49,734 nt of DNA from an uncultured Eubacteriales bacterium. Lineage in GTDB: Bacteria > Bacillota > Clostridia > Christensenellales > CAG-138. This document shows positions 42,560-49,734 of this stretch, in pieces. The stretch lies in NCBI GenBank assembly GCA_902798825.1, contig CADBYI010000032.1, positions 1 to 49,734 of the forward strand, written 5' to 3'. Numbering within the stretch: position 1 is the stretch's first letter; each line of letters begins with the position of its first letter. Below the pieces are notes generated by a model, which did not search any database, had not been told where the DNA came from, and worked only from the letters and a program-made list of their open reading frames with translations. A program made the translations under genes and the position numbers.

Positions 42560-43498
42560 TCACGCCCGCAGAAGCTCCTGGGCCTCCTCGATGAAGTCCC
42601 GGGCGGCGTTGGACAGATACTTCTCCGGGTGATAGGCCACCACGATGGTTTGGGCCAGATCGGCGTCCAGGGGGAAACAGTCCACCGCGTCCCGGGCGGC
42701 CTGGGCGGAGGGCAGCAGGGACTGGCTGGAGAGGAACATCTCGGGATAGATGGTGAGCCCCATGCCTTCCATGGCCAGGGCGAAGGCGGTCTGGATGTTT
42801 CGGGTCTCCAGCAGCACCCGGGGCGTGATGTCGTAGCGGGAGAAGAGCCGATCCGCCATGCGCCGGACCCTATCGTCCCGGTCGAGAAGGATGAAGGGCA
42901 TGTCCTTGAAGCAAAGGATGTCCACGCCGCCGGCGAACTCCTTCCGCTTCTCGTCCGCCCTGTCAGCGAACAGCTCCGTCATAAAGGTCTTGGGCACCAC
43001 CAAAAACAGCCGTTCCCGGCCCAGCTCCGCCGCCTCGAAGGCGTCCAAATCCCTTGGCACGTAGCCGATGAACAGGTCGATGCGGCCCTTGGACAAATTC
43101 TCCTGGAGCTCCGACGCGGAGCCCTCGGATATGGTGACGGTGATGCCGGGATGCTTTTGGTGGAACGGGGGGAGCAGCAGCGGGAGAAGGGCCTGGCCCC
43201 GGGTGTAGCTGATGCCGATGCGCAGCTCCCCGGTGTTGTTGTGGCTCAAGTCGTCCAGCTCCAGGTGGAGCTGTCGCTCGATGTTCCCGATCTGCTCGGC
43301 GGCGGCCTTCAGCCGCTTTCCGGCGGGGGACAGGGTGAAGCGGGGGTTCCGCTCGAAGAGCTTCACGGACAGCTCCCCCTCCAGCTTCCCGATCTGCCGC
43401 GAAAGGGCCTGCTCGGAGATATGCAGCCGCTTGGCCGCCCGGGTGACGTTCATCTCCTCGGCCACGATCAGGAAGTATTGCAGATTCTGAAAATTCAT
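42560..43498 (-). CDS. LysR-family transcriptional regulator
   Basis: A 312-residue LysR regulator. The winged helix-turn-helix lies in the first 60 residues (NVTRAAKRLHISEQALSRQI), a linker helix runs to about residue 88, and the effector domain starts at ELRIGISYTR. It stands between the kor-mmdA operon and the mutA-mutB operon, transcribed in the direction of the former and divergent from the latter. That makes it the natural candidate regulator of this propionate-related region. The ATG at 43498 has GGGGG seven bases upstream; the ATG six bases earlier has that run too close. The inducer is unknown. Confidence 0.9.
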   Translation of the reverse strand: MNFQNLQYFLIVAEEMNVTRAAKRLHISEQALSRQIGKLEGELSVKLFERNPRFTLSPAGKRLKAAAEQIGNIERQLHLELDDLSHNNTGELRIGISYTRGQALLPLLLPPFHQKHPGITVTISEGSASELQENLSKGRIDLFIGYVPRDLDAFEAAELGRERLFLVVPKTFMTELFADRADEKRKEFAGGVDILCFKDMPFILLDRDDRVRRMADRLFSRYDITPRVLLETRNIQTAFALAMEGMGLTIYPEMFLSSQSLLPSAQAARDAVDCFPLDADLAQTIVVAYHPEKYLSNAARDFIEEAQELLRA

Positions 43499-43531
43499 CC
43501 TCATGCCCCCAGAGTTAATAAGTATAGATAG

Positions 43532-43560
43532 ATTATACGTGGGTTTTTGCCCTGTGTCAA
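43532..43560 (-). promoter_or_regulatory. Consensus sigma-A promoter for the LysR gene
   Basis: On the minus strand, TTGACA and TATAAT are separated by 17 bases, a full consensus match. The expected transcript begins about 27 bases before the ATG. Confidence 0.85.
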
Positions 43561-43584
43561 TTCGCGGGGGACGCCATAAAACTG

Positions 43585-43613
43585 TTGACTTTTTCGATGG
43601 GATTTAGTAGCAT
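43585..43613 (+). promoter_or_regulatory. Promoter for the riboswitch-mutAB transcript
   Basis: TTGACT and TAGCAT are separated by 17 bases, about 30 bases upstream of the cobalamin aptamer and 25 bases from the divergent lysR -35. Confidence 0.6.
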
Positions 43614-43642
43614 AAAAGGGACAAGTGAACACCGTTTTTTCG

Positions 43643-43771
43643 TTGCAAGGAATCCGGTGAAAATCCGGAGCAGTCCCGCTGCTGTCAATGGCTGCGAAGG
43701 CGCAAGGGCCACTGCGAACCATCGTGGGAAGGCGCGTCCGAGGGGAAAGCCATGAGCCAGAATACTTGCCG
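43643..43771 (+). ncRNA. Cobalamin riboswitch aptamer
   Basis: The core of the cobalamin aptamer is recognisable. AATCCGGTGAAAATCCGGAG and then CAGTCCCGCTGCTGT are followed by GCCACTGCGA, GGGAAGGCGC, and finally the B12 box GAGCCAGAATACTTGCC (43754-43770). The outer stem can form between GCAAG (43645-43649) and CTTGC (43765-43769). It lies in the leader of mutA. Downstream, several GC-rich hairpins, including GGGGTC/GACCCC at 43830-43855 followed by a modest T-rich stretch, could form the expression platform. It senses a cobalamin cofactor; whether it turns mutAB on or off cannot be read directly. Confidence 0.9.
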
Positions 43772-43829
43772 TAAAGCGAAGGTCGTCCGCCCCGAGGAGG
43801 GCGGCTCCGGCTGGGGACAGGAGGACCCG

Positions 43830-43868
43830 GGGGTCAAGGTTCAGGATCGGACCCCTGTTGAGTCCTTT
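43830..43868 (+). promoter_or_regulatory. Possible expression-platform hairpin after the cobalamin aptamer
   Basis: GGGGTC pairs with GACCCC around a 14-base loop, and TGTTGAGTCCTTTT follows. It could be a weak terminator or antiterminator partner of the aptamer. Other GC-rich foldings of 43780-43830 compete with it. Confidence 0.35.
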
Positions 43869-43974
43869 TGGGCGTCTGATAAACCACGGCGCACGCCCCT
43901 TCTTGCGGCAGTATCGGCGGGACAGCCCGGACACCCCCGACGATAGTGATATAAATGAAAGAAAGGATGTTGTG

Positions 43975-45984
43975 ATGGATACCAAATCTAACACCGAACC
44001 GTTGGCTCCGGTGACCTTCGATGAGTTCGCGCCGACCTCCTACGAGACCTGGAAGGCCGCGGCCATCGAAAGCCTCAAGGGCGGCATCTTCGAGAAGAAG
44101 CTGTTCACCAAGACGCTGGAGGGCATCGTCCTCTCGCCCATCTACACCGAAGCGGAAGCTGCCCCCTACAAGGAGCGGTTGAGCTTTCCCGGCGCCCCCG
44201 ACTATCTGCGGGGCACCAAGACCGCCGGCTACGCTGAGGAACCCTGGAAGATCGCCCAGGAGGTGGAGACCCATGATCCCAAGGAGGCCAACAAGGTCCT
44301 GCTGGAGGAGCTCAACAAGGGCACCAACGCCGTGAACTTCGACGCCGAGGCCGTGGAGCTCAACACGCTGGGTGACGTGGAGACCCTCTTGGACGGGGTC
44401 CAGCTCCAGTACGCCCCCCTGTCCGTCTACGCCGGGGCCACCGCTCTGCCCCTCCTTTCCGCCATCGCCAAGCGCCAGGCCAAGGTGGGCGACGAAGCGC
44501 CTCTCACCGGCTGCATCGGCGCCGATCCCTTGGGCGAGGCCGTGAAAAAGGGCGGCTTTGACAGCAGCTTCGAGTGCTACATGGACCAGATGGCCCTGAC
44601 CCTCAAGTACGCCAAGAACCACGCCCCCGAACTCAAGACCATCTTCGTCCAGAGCTCCGTCTACCACAACGGCGGCGCCAATGCCATCCAGGAGGCCGCC
44701 GCGGCCCTGGCCACCGGCCTTTGCTACATCGATGCCATGATGGATCGGGGCTACACCGTGGACGAGGCCGCCGAGCGCATCCGCTTCAACTTCTGTCTCG
44801 GCCCCAACTTCTTCATGGAGATCGCCAAGCTCCGGGCCGTCCGCGTGGTCTGGGCCCAGCTCATGCAGGCCTACGGCGCCGGCGAAAAGGCCCAGTGCAT
44901 CGACGTGTTCGCCGAGACCTCCCAGTTCACCACGACCCTTTACGATCCCTATGTGAACGTGCTGCGGGCCACCACCCAGGCCTTCTCCGGCGTGGTGGGC
45001 GGCGTGGCCGGCATGAAGGTGCTGCCCTTCGACGCGGCCGTTCGTGACAGCGACAGCTTCTCCCGCCGCATCGCCCGGAACATCCAGGTGATGATGCAGG
45101 AGGAGTTCAACCTGCTCTCCCCCGTGGACCCGGCGGGCGGCTCCTGGTACGTGGAGACCCTGACCGGCCAGCTGGGCGAGGCCATCTGGAACCAGATCCA
45201 AAAGATCCAGGCCGCCGGCGGCATGCTGGAGGCCCTGCGCGCCGGCACCATCCAGGCGGAGATCGCCGCCACCTTGGCCGACCGGTTCAAGCGCCTGGCC
45301 ACCCGGCAGGATCGGGCCGTGGGCAGCAATATGTACCCCAACATGACCGAAAAGCCCCTGGAGGGGACCAAGACCCCCAAGGCCCAGAAGGCCGCAGGCA
45401 AGGCCCTGGAGGGGATCAACTGCCCCATGTGCGCGGGCAAGGCCCTGGAGGAGGGCGCCACGCTGGCCGACATCGCCGCTTCCTTCGCGGACGGCAAGGC
45501 GGAGGCCATCACCGCCATCCTGCCCCACCGCTGGACCGAGCAGTATGAGGCCCTTCGCAAGGCCACCGAGGACTATATCGAGAAGACCGGCGACAACGTG
45601 AAGGTGTTCCTGTGCAACATGGGCCCCATCCCCCAGCACAAGGCCCGGGCGGACTTCTCCGCTTCCTTCATGGAGGTGGCCCACTTCGACGTGCTGCGCA
45701 ACAACGGCTTCGCCACGCCCGACGAGGCAGTGGATGCGGCGGTGGCTTCCGGTGCGGACGTGGCCATCATCTGCTCCACCGATGATACCTATCCCGAGCT
45801 GGTGCCGCCCGTAGCGAAGGGCATCAAGGCCAAGGCCCCCAACATGAAGGTGTTCCTGGCCGGCGCCCCGGCGCCCGAGTTCAAGGCTTCCTATGACGAG
45901 GCCGGTGTGGACGAGTATATCCACGTCCGGGCCAACTGCCTCGCCATCCTGACCAACATCCAGAAAGGAAAGGGGATCATCTAA
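43975..45984 (+). CDS. mutA: Methylmalonyl-CoA mutase, small (beta) subunit
   Basis: The 669-residue non-catalytic subunit of heterodimeric methylmalonyl-CoA mutase. It has a full barrel domain and a C-terminal B12-type Rossmann domain, but the DxHxxG ligand motif is absent: the equivalent place reads [14 protein letters not shown]. This is normal for the small subunit, which does not bind cobalamin. The ATG at 43975 (MDTKSNTEP) has AAAGGA seven bases upstream; the longer frame begins inside the riboswitch leader and is rejected. The stop shares TAATG with mutB. It lies under a cobalamin riboswitch. Confidence 0.92.
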   Translation: MDTKSNTEPLAPVTFDEFAPTSYETWKAAAIESLKGGIFEKKLFTKTLEGIVLSPIYTEAEAAPYKERLSFPGAPDYLRGTKTAGYAEEPWKIAQEVETHDPKEANKVLLEELNKGTNAVNFDAEAVELNTLGDVETLLDGVQLQYAPLSVYAGATALPLLSAIAKRQAKVGDEAPLTGCIGADPLGEAVKKGGFDSSFECYMDQMALTLKYAKNHAPELKTIFVQSSVYHNGGANAIQEAAAALATGLCYIDAMMDRGYTVDEAAERIRFNFCLGPNFFMEIAKLRAVRVVWAQLMQAYGAGEKAQCIDVFAETSQFTTTLYDPYVNVLRATTQAFSGVVGGVAGMKVLPFDAAVRDSDSFSRRIARNIQVMMQEEFNLLSPVDPAGGSWYVETLTGQLGEAIWNQIQKIQAAGGMLEALRAGTIQAEIAATLADRFKRLATRQDRAVGSNMYPNMTEKPLEGTKTPKAQKAAGKALEGINCPMCAGKALEEGATLADIAASFADGKAEAITAILPHRWTEQYEALRKATEDYIEKTGDNVKVFLCNMGPIPQHKARADFSASFMEVAHFDVLRNNGFATPDEAVDAAVASGADVAIICSTDDTYPELVPPVAKGIKAKAPNMKVFLAGAPAPEFKASYDEAGVDEYIHVRANCLAILTNIQKGKGII

Positions 45985-48173
45985 TGGGCAAAGTAGATTT
46001 TAGCAACATCCCGTTCCGCCAGGAGGCGGTCAAAGGGATGACCTATGAAGAGTGGCTGGAAAAGCTGAAGAAGGAGACCGGCAAGACCCCCGAAGATCTG
46101 TACAACCACACCATGGAGCAGATCGACATTCGGCCGCTGTACACCGAGGACGACTATAAGGACATGAACCACCTGCACTTCATGGCGGGCGTGCCCCCGT
46201 ATCTGCGCGGGCCCTACCCCACCATGTATGTGACCCGGCCCTGGACCGTCCGGCAGTACGCCGGCTTCTCCACCGCCGAAGAATCCAACGCCTTCTATCG
46301 CCGGAACCTGGCGGCTGGCCAGAAGGGTCTGTCCATCGCCTTCGATCTGGCGACCCACCGTGGCTATGACTCCGACCATCCCCGGGTGGTTGGCGACGTG
46401 GGTAAGGCGGGCGTGGCCGTGGACTCCATCCTGGATATGGAGATTCTGTTCTCCGGCATCCCCCTCGACCAGATGTCCGTGTCCATGACCATGAACGGCG
46501 CGGTGCTGCCGATCCTGGCCTTCTACATCGTGGCCGGCGAGGAGCAGGGCGTGGATAAGAAGCTGCTGACCGGTACCATTCAGAACGACATTCTGAAGGA
46601 GTTCATGGTCCGCAACACCTACATCTATCCCCCCGCCGCCTCCATGCGGATCATCGGCGACATCTTCGCCTATACCTCCAAGAACATGCCCAAGTTCAAC
46701 TGTATCTCCATCTCGGGCTATCATATGCAGGAAGCCGGCGCCACCGCCGACATCGAGATGGCCTACACGCTGGCCGACGGCTGGGAATACCTCCGCACCG
46801 GCGTGAACGCGGGCCTCACCGTGGACCAGTTTGCCCCCCGTTTGAGCTTCTTCTGGGCCATCGGCAAGAACTACTTCATGGAAGTGGCCAAGATGCGGGC
46901 CGCCCGTATCCTGTGGGCCAAGATCGTCAAGACCTTCGATCCCAAGAATCCCAAGTCCCTGGCCCTCAGAACCCACTCCCAGACCTCCGGCTGGTCCCTG
47001 ACGGCCCAGGATCCCTTCAACAACCTGGCCCGCACTTGCATGGAGGCCATGGGCGCCGCGTTGGGCCACACCCAGAGCCTGCACACCAACGCTCTGGACG
47101 AGGCCATCGCCCTGCCCACCGACTTCTCCGCCCGTATCGCCCGGAACACCCAGCTGTATATCCAGGACGAGACCAACGTCTGCAAGGTGGTCGATCCCTG
47201 GGGCGGCTCCTACTACGTGGAAGCCCTCACCAACGAGCTGGTCAAGCACGCCTGGGCCCACATCATGGAGGTGGAGAAGCTGGGCGGCATGTCCAAGGCC
47301 ATCGAGTCCGGTCTGCCCAAGATGCGTATCGAGGAGGCCGCTGCCCGCCGCCAGGCCCGCATCGACTCCAACGACGAGAAGATCGTCGGTTTGAACTATC
47401 TGCCCCTGGACCACGAGGAGGCCATCGACATCCTGGACGTGGACAACATGGCCGTGCGTCAGGCGCAGATCGAGCGTCTGAAGAAGCTCCGCGCCAACCG
47501 GGACAACGAAGTCGTGCAGCAGAAGCTGGACGCCATCACGAAAGCTATGGAAACGGGAGAAGGCAATCTGTTGGAGCTGGCCGTGGAAGCGGCCCGTGCC
47601 CGGGCGTCCCTGGGCGAGATCTCCTATGCGGTGGAGAAGGTCTGCGGGCGGCATAAGGCTGTGATCCGCAGCATCTCCGGCGTGTACTCCTCCGAGTACT
47701 CCGACGCCGCCACCATCGAAGAGGTCCGGAAGATGACCGCCGACTTCGAGAAGAAGCACGGCCGTCGGCCCCGTATCATGGTGGCCAAGATGGGCCAGGA
47801 CGGCCACGATCGCGGTGCCAAGGTGGTGGCCACCGGCTACGCCGACATGGGCTATGTTGTGGACGTGGGACCCCTGTTCCAGACGCCCGCCGAAACCGCA
47901 CAGGACGCCGTGGACAACGACGTGCACATCGTGGGCATGAGCTCCCTGGCCGCCGGTCACAAGACGCTGCTGCCCCAGCTGGTGGAAGAGCTTAAGAAGC
48001 GGGGCCGCGGGGACATCATGGTCATCGCGGGCGGCGTTATCCCGGCCCAGGATTACCAGTTCCTGAAGGACCACGGCGCCGCGGCCATCTACGGCCCCGG
48101 CACCCCCATCCCCTTCGCCGCCAAGGACATGCTTGAGATCCTGAACAAGCGCCTGGACGAGGAAGAGGAATAA
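45984..48173 (+). CDS. mutB: Methylmalonyl-CoA mutase, large (alpha) subunit
   Basis: The 729-residue catalytic subunit, which uses adenosylcobalamin to interconvert succinyl-CoA and (R)-methylmalonyl-CoA. The substrate-binding stretch [20 protein letters not shown] with its tyrosine is typical of true methylmalonyl-CoA mutases rather than isobutyryl- or ethylmalonyl-CoA mutases. The C-terminal domain has the complete ligand motif DGHDRG with cobalt-binding H608, then the SSLAAGH and GGVIP motifs. It is coupled to mutA by a TAATG overlap and followed by meaB after a 190-base structured gap. Confidence 0.95.
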   Translation: MGKVDFSNIPFRQEAVKGMTYEEWLEKLKKETGKTPEDLYNHTMEQIDIRPLYTEDDYKDMNHLHFMAGVPPYLRGPYPTMYVTRPWTVRQYAGFSTAEESNAFYRRNLAAGQKGLSIAFDLATHRGYDSDHPRVVGDVGKAGVAVDSILDMEILFSGIPLDQMSVSMTMNGAVLPILAFYIVAGEEQGVDKKLLTGTIQNDILKEFMVRNTYIYPPAASMRIIGDIFAYTSKNMPKFNCISISGYHMQEAGATADIEMAYTLADGWEYLRTGVNAGLTVDQFAPRLSFFWAIGKNYFMEVAKMRAARILWAKIVKTFDPKNPKSLALRTHSQTSGWSLTAQDPFNNLARTCMEAMGAALGHTQSLHTNALDEAIALPTDFSARIARNTQLYIQDETNVCKVVDPWGGSYYVEALTNELVKHAWAHIMEVEKLGGMSKAIESGLPKMRIEEAAARRQARIDSNDEKIVGLNYLPLDHEEAIDILDVDNMAVRQAQIERLKKLRANRDNEVVQQKLDAITKAMETGEGNLLELAVEAARARASLGEISYAVEKVCGRHKAVIRSISGVYSSEYSDAATIEEVRKMTADFEKKHGRRPRIMVAKMGQDGHDRGAKVVATGYADMGYVVDVGPLFQTPAETAQDAVDNDVHIVGMSSLAAGHKTLLPQLVEELKKRGRGDIMVIAGGVIPAQDYQFLKDHGAAAIYGPGTPIPFAAKDMLEILNKRLDEEEE

Positions 48174-48192
48174 TGTAGTTAGGGTTTCTTTT

Positions 48193-48228
48193 GCCGCTTT
48201 TTCTCTTTGGAGAAAGAGAAAAAGCGGC
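48193..48228. promoter_or_regulatory. First hairpin in the mutB-meaB gap
   Basis: GCCGCTTTTTCTCTTT pairs perfectly over 16 bp with AAAGAGAAAAAGCGGC around a 4-base loop, 20 bases after the mutB stop. Confidence 0.75.
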
Positions 48229-48248
48229 GGAAAAAGAGAAATCAAGAA

Positions 48249-48296
48249 GGGGAAGATGGCATTTACTGCGAACCATCTTCCCCTCTTAAAAGTTTT
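48249..48296 (+). terminator. Second hairpin in the mutB-meaB gap, terminator-like
   Basis: GGGGAAGATGG pairs with CCATCTTCCCC over 11 bp and is followed by TCTTAAAAGTTTTTT. This could end or attenuate the mutAB transcript before meaB. Confidence 0.65.
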
Positions 48297-48303
48297 TTGG
48301 TCT

Positions 48304-48327
48304 GCACCTTTTTTACAAAAAAGGTGC
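48304..48327 (+). promoter_or_regulatory. Third hairpin in the mutB-meaB gap
   Basis: GCACCTTTTTT and AAAAAAGGTGC are inverted copies with almost no loop, 24 bases before the meaB ribosome site. No clear promoter was seen after it. Confidence 0.6.
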
Positions 48328-48363
48328 GAGCTTTCATTAAAATCCTTTCAAAAGGAGGTTCCC

Positions 48364-49509
48364 GTGCCAGAGGAATACACCACCTACAAGCCCGAGTGGA
48401 TCGACAAGGAGAAGCAAACGGATGCTAAGTTTGCCAGCTTCGTCATGACCGGCATCACCAAGAGCAACGAGGAGCTGCGCCGCGCCACCGACGCCACCCG
48501 TTCCGCCCGGCCGCCGAAGATGACCATCGACGACTATGTGGAGGGCGTGCTGGCCGGCGACAGGATGAAGCTCTCCCGGGCCATCACCATGGTGGAGAGC
48601 AACGCGCCGAAGCACTACACCATGGCCCAGGACATCGTCCAGCGGCTCCTCCCCTACACGGGCAAGGCCATCCGGGTGGGCATCACCGGCGTCCCCGGCG
48701 CGGGCAAGTCCACCATCATCGAGGCTTTGGGCACCAAGCTCTGTCAGCAGGGCCACAAGGTGGCGGTCCTGGCCGTGGACCCCAGCAGCTCCGTCACCGG
48801 CGGCGCCATATTGGGCGACAAGACCCGCATGGAGCAGCTGGCCAAGGAGCCCAACGCCTTCATCCGCCCCTCTCCGGCCGGCGGCACTCTGGGCGGCGTC
48901 ACCCGCAAGAGCCGGGAGACCATGCTGCTGGCCGAGGCCGCAGGCTACGACATCATCCTGGTGGAGACCGTGGGCGTGGGCCAGAGCGAAACCACCGTCC
49001 GGTCCATGGTGGACTTCTTCCTGGTGGTGGTGCTCACCGGCGCCGGCGACGATCTGCAGGGCGTGAAAAAGGGCGTGATCGAGCTGGCGGACGCGATCCT
49101 GGTCAACAAAGCCGACGGCGACAACCTGCAAAAAGCGCTGCTGACCCGGGCGGATTACGAACAGATTTTGCACTATCTCATGCCCGCCACCGAGGGCTGG
49201 ACCACCAAGGCCTACACCTGCTCCGCCTACACCGGCGAGGGCATCCAGGAGATTTGGGACGTGGTCCTCCAATACATCGACCAGATGAAGAAGACCGGCC
49301 AGCTGGATCAGCGTCGGGCGGCCCAGAACCTGACCTGGCTCCAGGAGATGACCCAGGATTACCTCATGAACCTGTTCCTGCGGGACGAGTCCGTCTCCGC
49401 CGCCCGGGAGGCCGTGGAAGAGCAGGTCCGGGCCGGTACCCTGGCCCCCACCAAAGCCCTGAGCCTCATCGCCGAGGCCCTGGACAAGCGGTTCAACAAA
49501 GGGGAGTAA
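48364..49509 (+). CDS. meaB: Methylmalonyl-CoA mutase-associated GTPase MeaB
   Basis: A 381-residue G3E-family GTPase that guards methylmalonyl-CoA mutase by gating adenosylcobalamin loading and release of damaged cofactor. The P-loop GVPGAGKST lies near residues 107-115, switch and Walker B region AVDPSSSVTGGAILGDKTRM, ETVGVGQSE, and the base-specificity motif NKAD. The C-terminal helices match the dimer arm. The start is the GTG at 48364, because AAAGGAGGT lies seven bases upstream; an earlier in-frame ATG at 48256 would place the hairpins inside the coding region and lacks a ribosome site. It serves mutA-mutB immediately upstream. Confidence 0.93.
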   Translation: MPEEYTTYKPEWIDKEKQTDAKFASFVMTGITKSNEELRRATDATRSARPPKMTIDDYVEGVLAGDRMKLSRAITMVESNAPKHYTMAQDIVQRLLPYTGKAIRVGITGVPGAGKSTIIEALGTKLCQQGHKVAVLAVDPSSSVTGGAILGDKTRMEQLAKEPNAFIRPSPAGGTLGGVTRKSRETMLLAEAAGYDIILVETVGVGQSETTVRSMVDFFLVVVLTGAGDDLQGVKKGVIELADAILVNKADGDNLQKALLTRADYEQILHYLMPATEGWTTKAYTCSAYTGEGIQEIWDVVLQYIDQMKKTGQLDQRRAAQNLTWLQEMTQDYLMNLFLRDESVSAAREAVEEQVRAGTLAPTKALSLIAEALDKRFNKGE

Positions 49510-49538
49510 AACTATTCATAGAAAAAGCCGCCCACGGG

Positions 49539-49734
49539 TGATCTGAACCCAAAAAGTTAGACACGAGATCGGAATTAAGCAGCATGAAGGGCTTGCTTTC
49601 TGTGAACAGCAGGAGGTAAGCCCTTTAGCTTTGCCTTGATCCTACGGTTATTGTAGTAATCAAGATACTCGATCAGCTCTTGTTTGAACTGTTCTAAAGA
49701 GTCAAACTCTTTCAGATAGAGCAGTTCGCTTTTG
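49539..49734 (-). mobile_element. IS3-family insertion sequence, right end, cut by the window
   Basis: The end sequence TGATCTGAACCCAAAAAGTT (continuing AGACA) is typical of IS3-family (IS150-like group) terminal repeats and is followed inward by the 3' end of a DDE transposase on the minus strand. The other end lies beyond the window. The base run just outside the element, AAAAAGCCGCCCACGGG, looks like the first half of a terminator stem, so the insertion probably split the meaB terminator. Confidence 0.82.
49575..49734 (-). CDS. IS3-family transposase OrfB, C-terminal fragment
   Basis: The last 52 residues of an IS3-family DDE transposase, truncated by the window edge. They include the conserved C-terminal helix region LIEYLDYYNNRRIKAKLKGL and end in HRKQALHAA. 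This part lies after the catalytic Glu, so the active site is not visible. The base composition is visibly more AT-rich than that of the neighbouring meaB, consistent with recent arrival. Confidence 0.85.
   Translation of the reverse strand, partial: KSELLYLKEFDSLEQFKQELIEYLDYYNNRRIKAKLKGLPPAVHRKQALHAA

Noticed and set aside
48256..48363. ATG at 48256 as the start of meaB
   Set aside because: It would put two strong hairpins and a perfect AAAGGAGGT inside the coding region. The GTG at 48364 fits the family N-terminus and the ribosome site.
1..49734. CRISPR array or tRNA/rRNA gene
   Set aside because: No regularly spaced direct repeats and no cloverleaf with GTTC-type T-loop and CCA-side stem were recognised. 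The repeats present are two-copy or palindromic.

Overview
The window looks like chromosomal DNA from an uncultured, GC-rich member of the Bacillota (Clostridia; a gut or rumen type lineage such as Christensenellales is my guess). This rests on AddA/AddB instead of RecBCD, ferredoxin-linked 2-oxoacid oxidoreductase, strong AGGAGG ribosome sites, sigma-A promoters with 17-bp spacers, and many small secretion-type transport operons. Gene density is high, and most genes lie in short operons joined by ATGA or TAATG overlaps. No tRNA, rRNA or CRISPR array was seen.

Layout. 1-657: the end of a large Ig-like surface protein. 745-834: dispersed GTCATCC repeats that run into a flavoprotein gene. 1654-3958: a Dabb-domain protein and uvrB. 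4071-8897: an ABC importer operon (binding protein, ATPase, fused double permease, HAD phosphatase). 8898-9219: a densely structured intergenic region with copy 1 of a repeat element. 9220-11877: a GT-C type membrane glycosyltransferase facing an APH/NahK-like kinase. 12053-18123: a tripartite tricarboxylate transporter operon (tctCBA) with a 2-hydroxyacid dehydrogenase and an RraA-like aldolase, divergent from a LysR regulator. 18282-20135: an ECF sigma factor and its membrane anti-sigma partner, the latter frameshifted. 20296-28608: thpR-addB-addA-rsmF, translationally coupled. 28623-33138: two PlsC-type acyltransferases, a Na/Pi cotransporter and a PGP-like HAD. 33360-35307: ftsH, frameshifted. 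35364-36586: Nudix and Cof-type HAD genes. 36709-37062: repeats, copy 2 of the element and a terminator.

37079-49509 is the metabolic core. A leftward seven-gene operon (korD-korA-korB-korC, a stand-alone B12-binding protein, methylmalonyl-CoA epimerase, and an MmdA/PccB carboxyltransferase) faces a rightward operon (mutA-mutB, then meaB) led by a cobalamin riboswitch, with a LysR gene between them. Together they can be read as 2-oxoglutarate -> succinyl-CoA -> (R)-methylmalonyl-CoA -> (S)-methylmalonyl-CoA -> propionyl-CoA. An IS3-family element cut by the window end has landed just after meaB, apparently inside its terminator.

The most notable points are: (i) two exact tandem duplications of 26 bp and 25 bp, each breaking one otherwise intact gene (the anti-sigma factor and ftsH), which could be assembly errors or real mutations; (ii) a two-copy structured intergenic element with imperfect terminal inverted repeats and base changes that preserve pairing; (iii) the clustered 2-oxoglutarate-to-propionyl-CoA module, with a cobalamin riboswitch in front of a B12-dependent enzyme and a B12-binding protein whose DxHxxG motif is degenerate.
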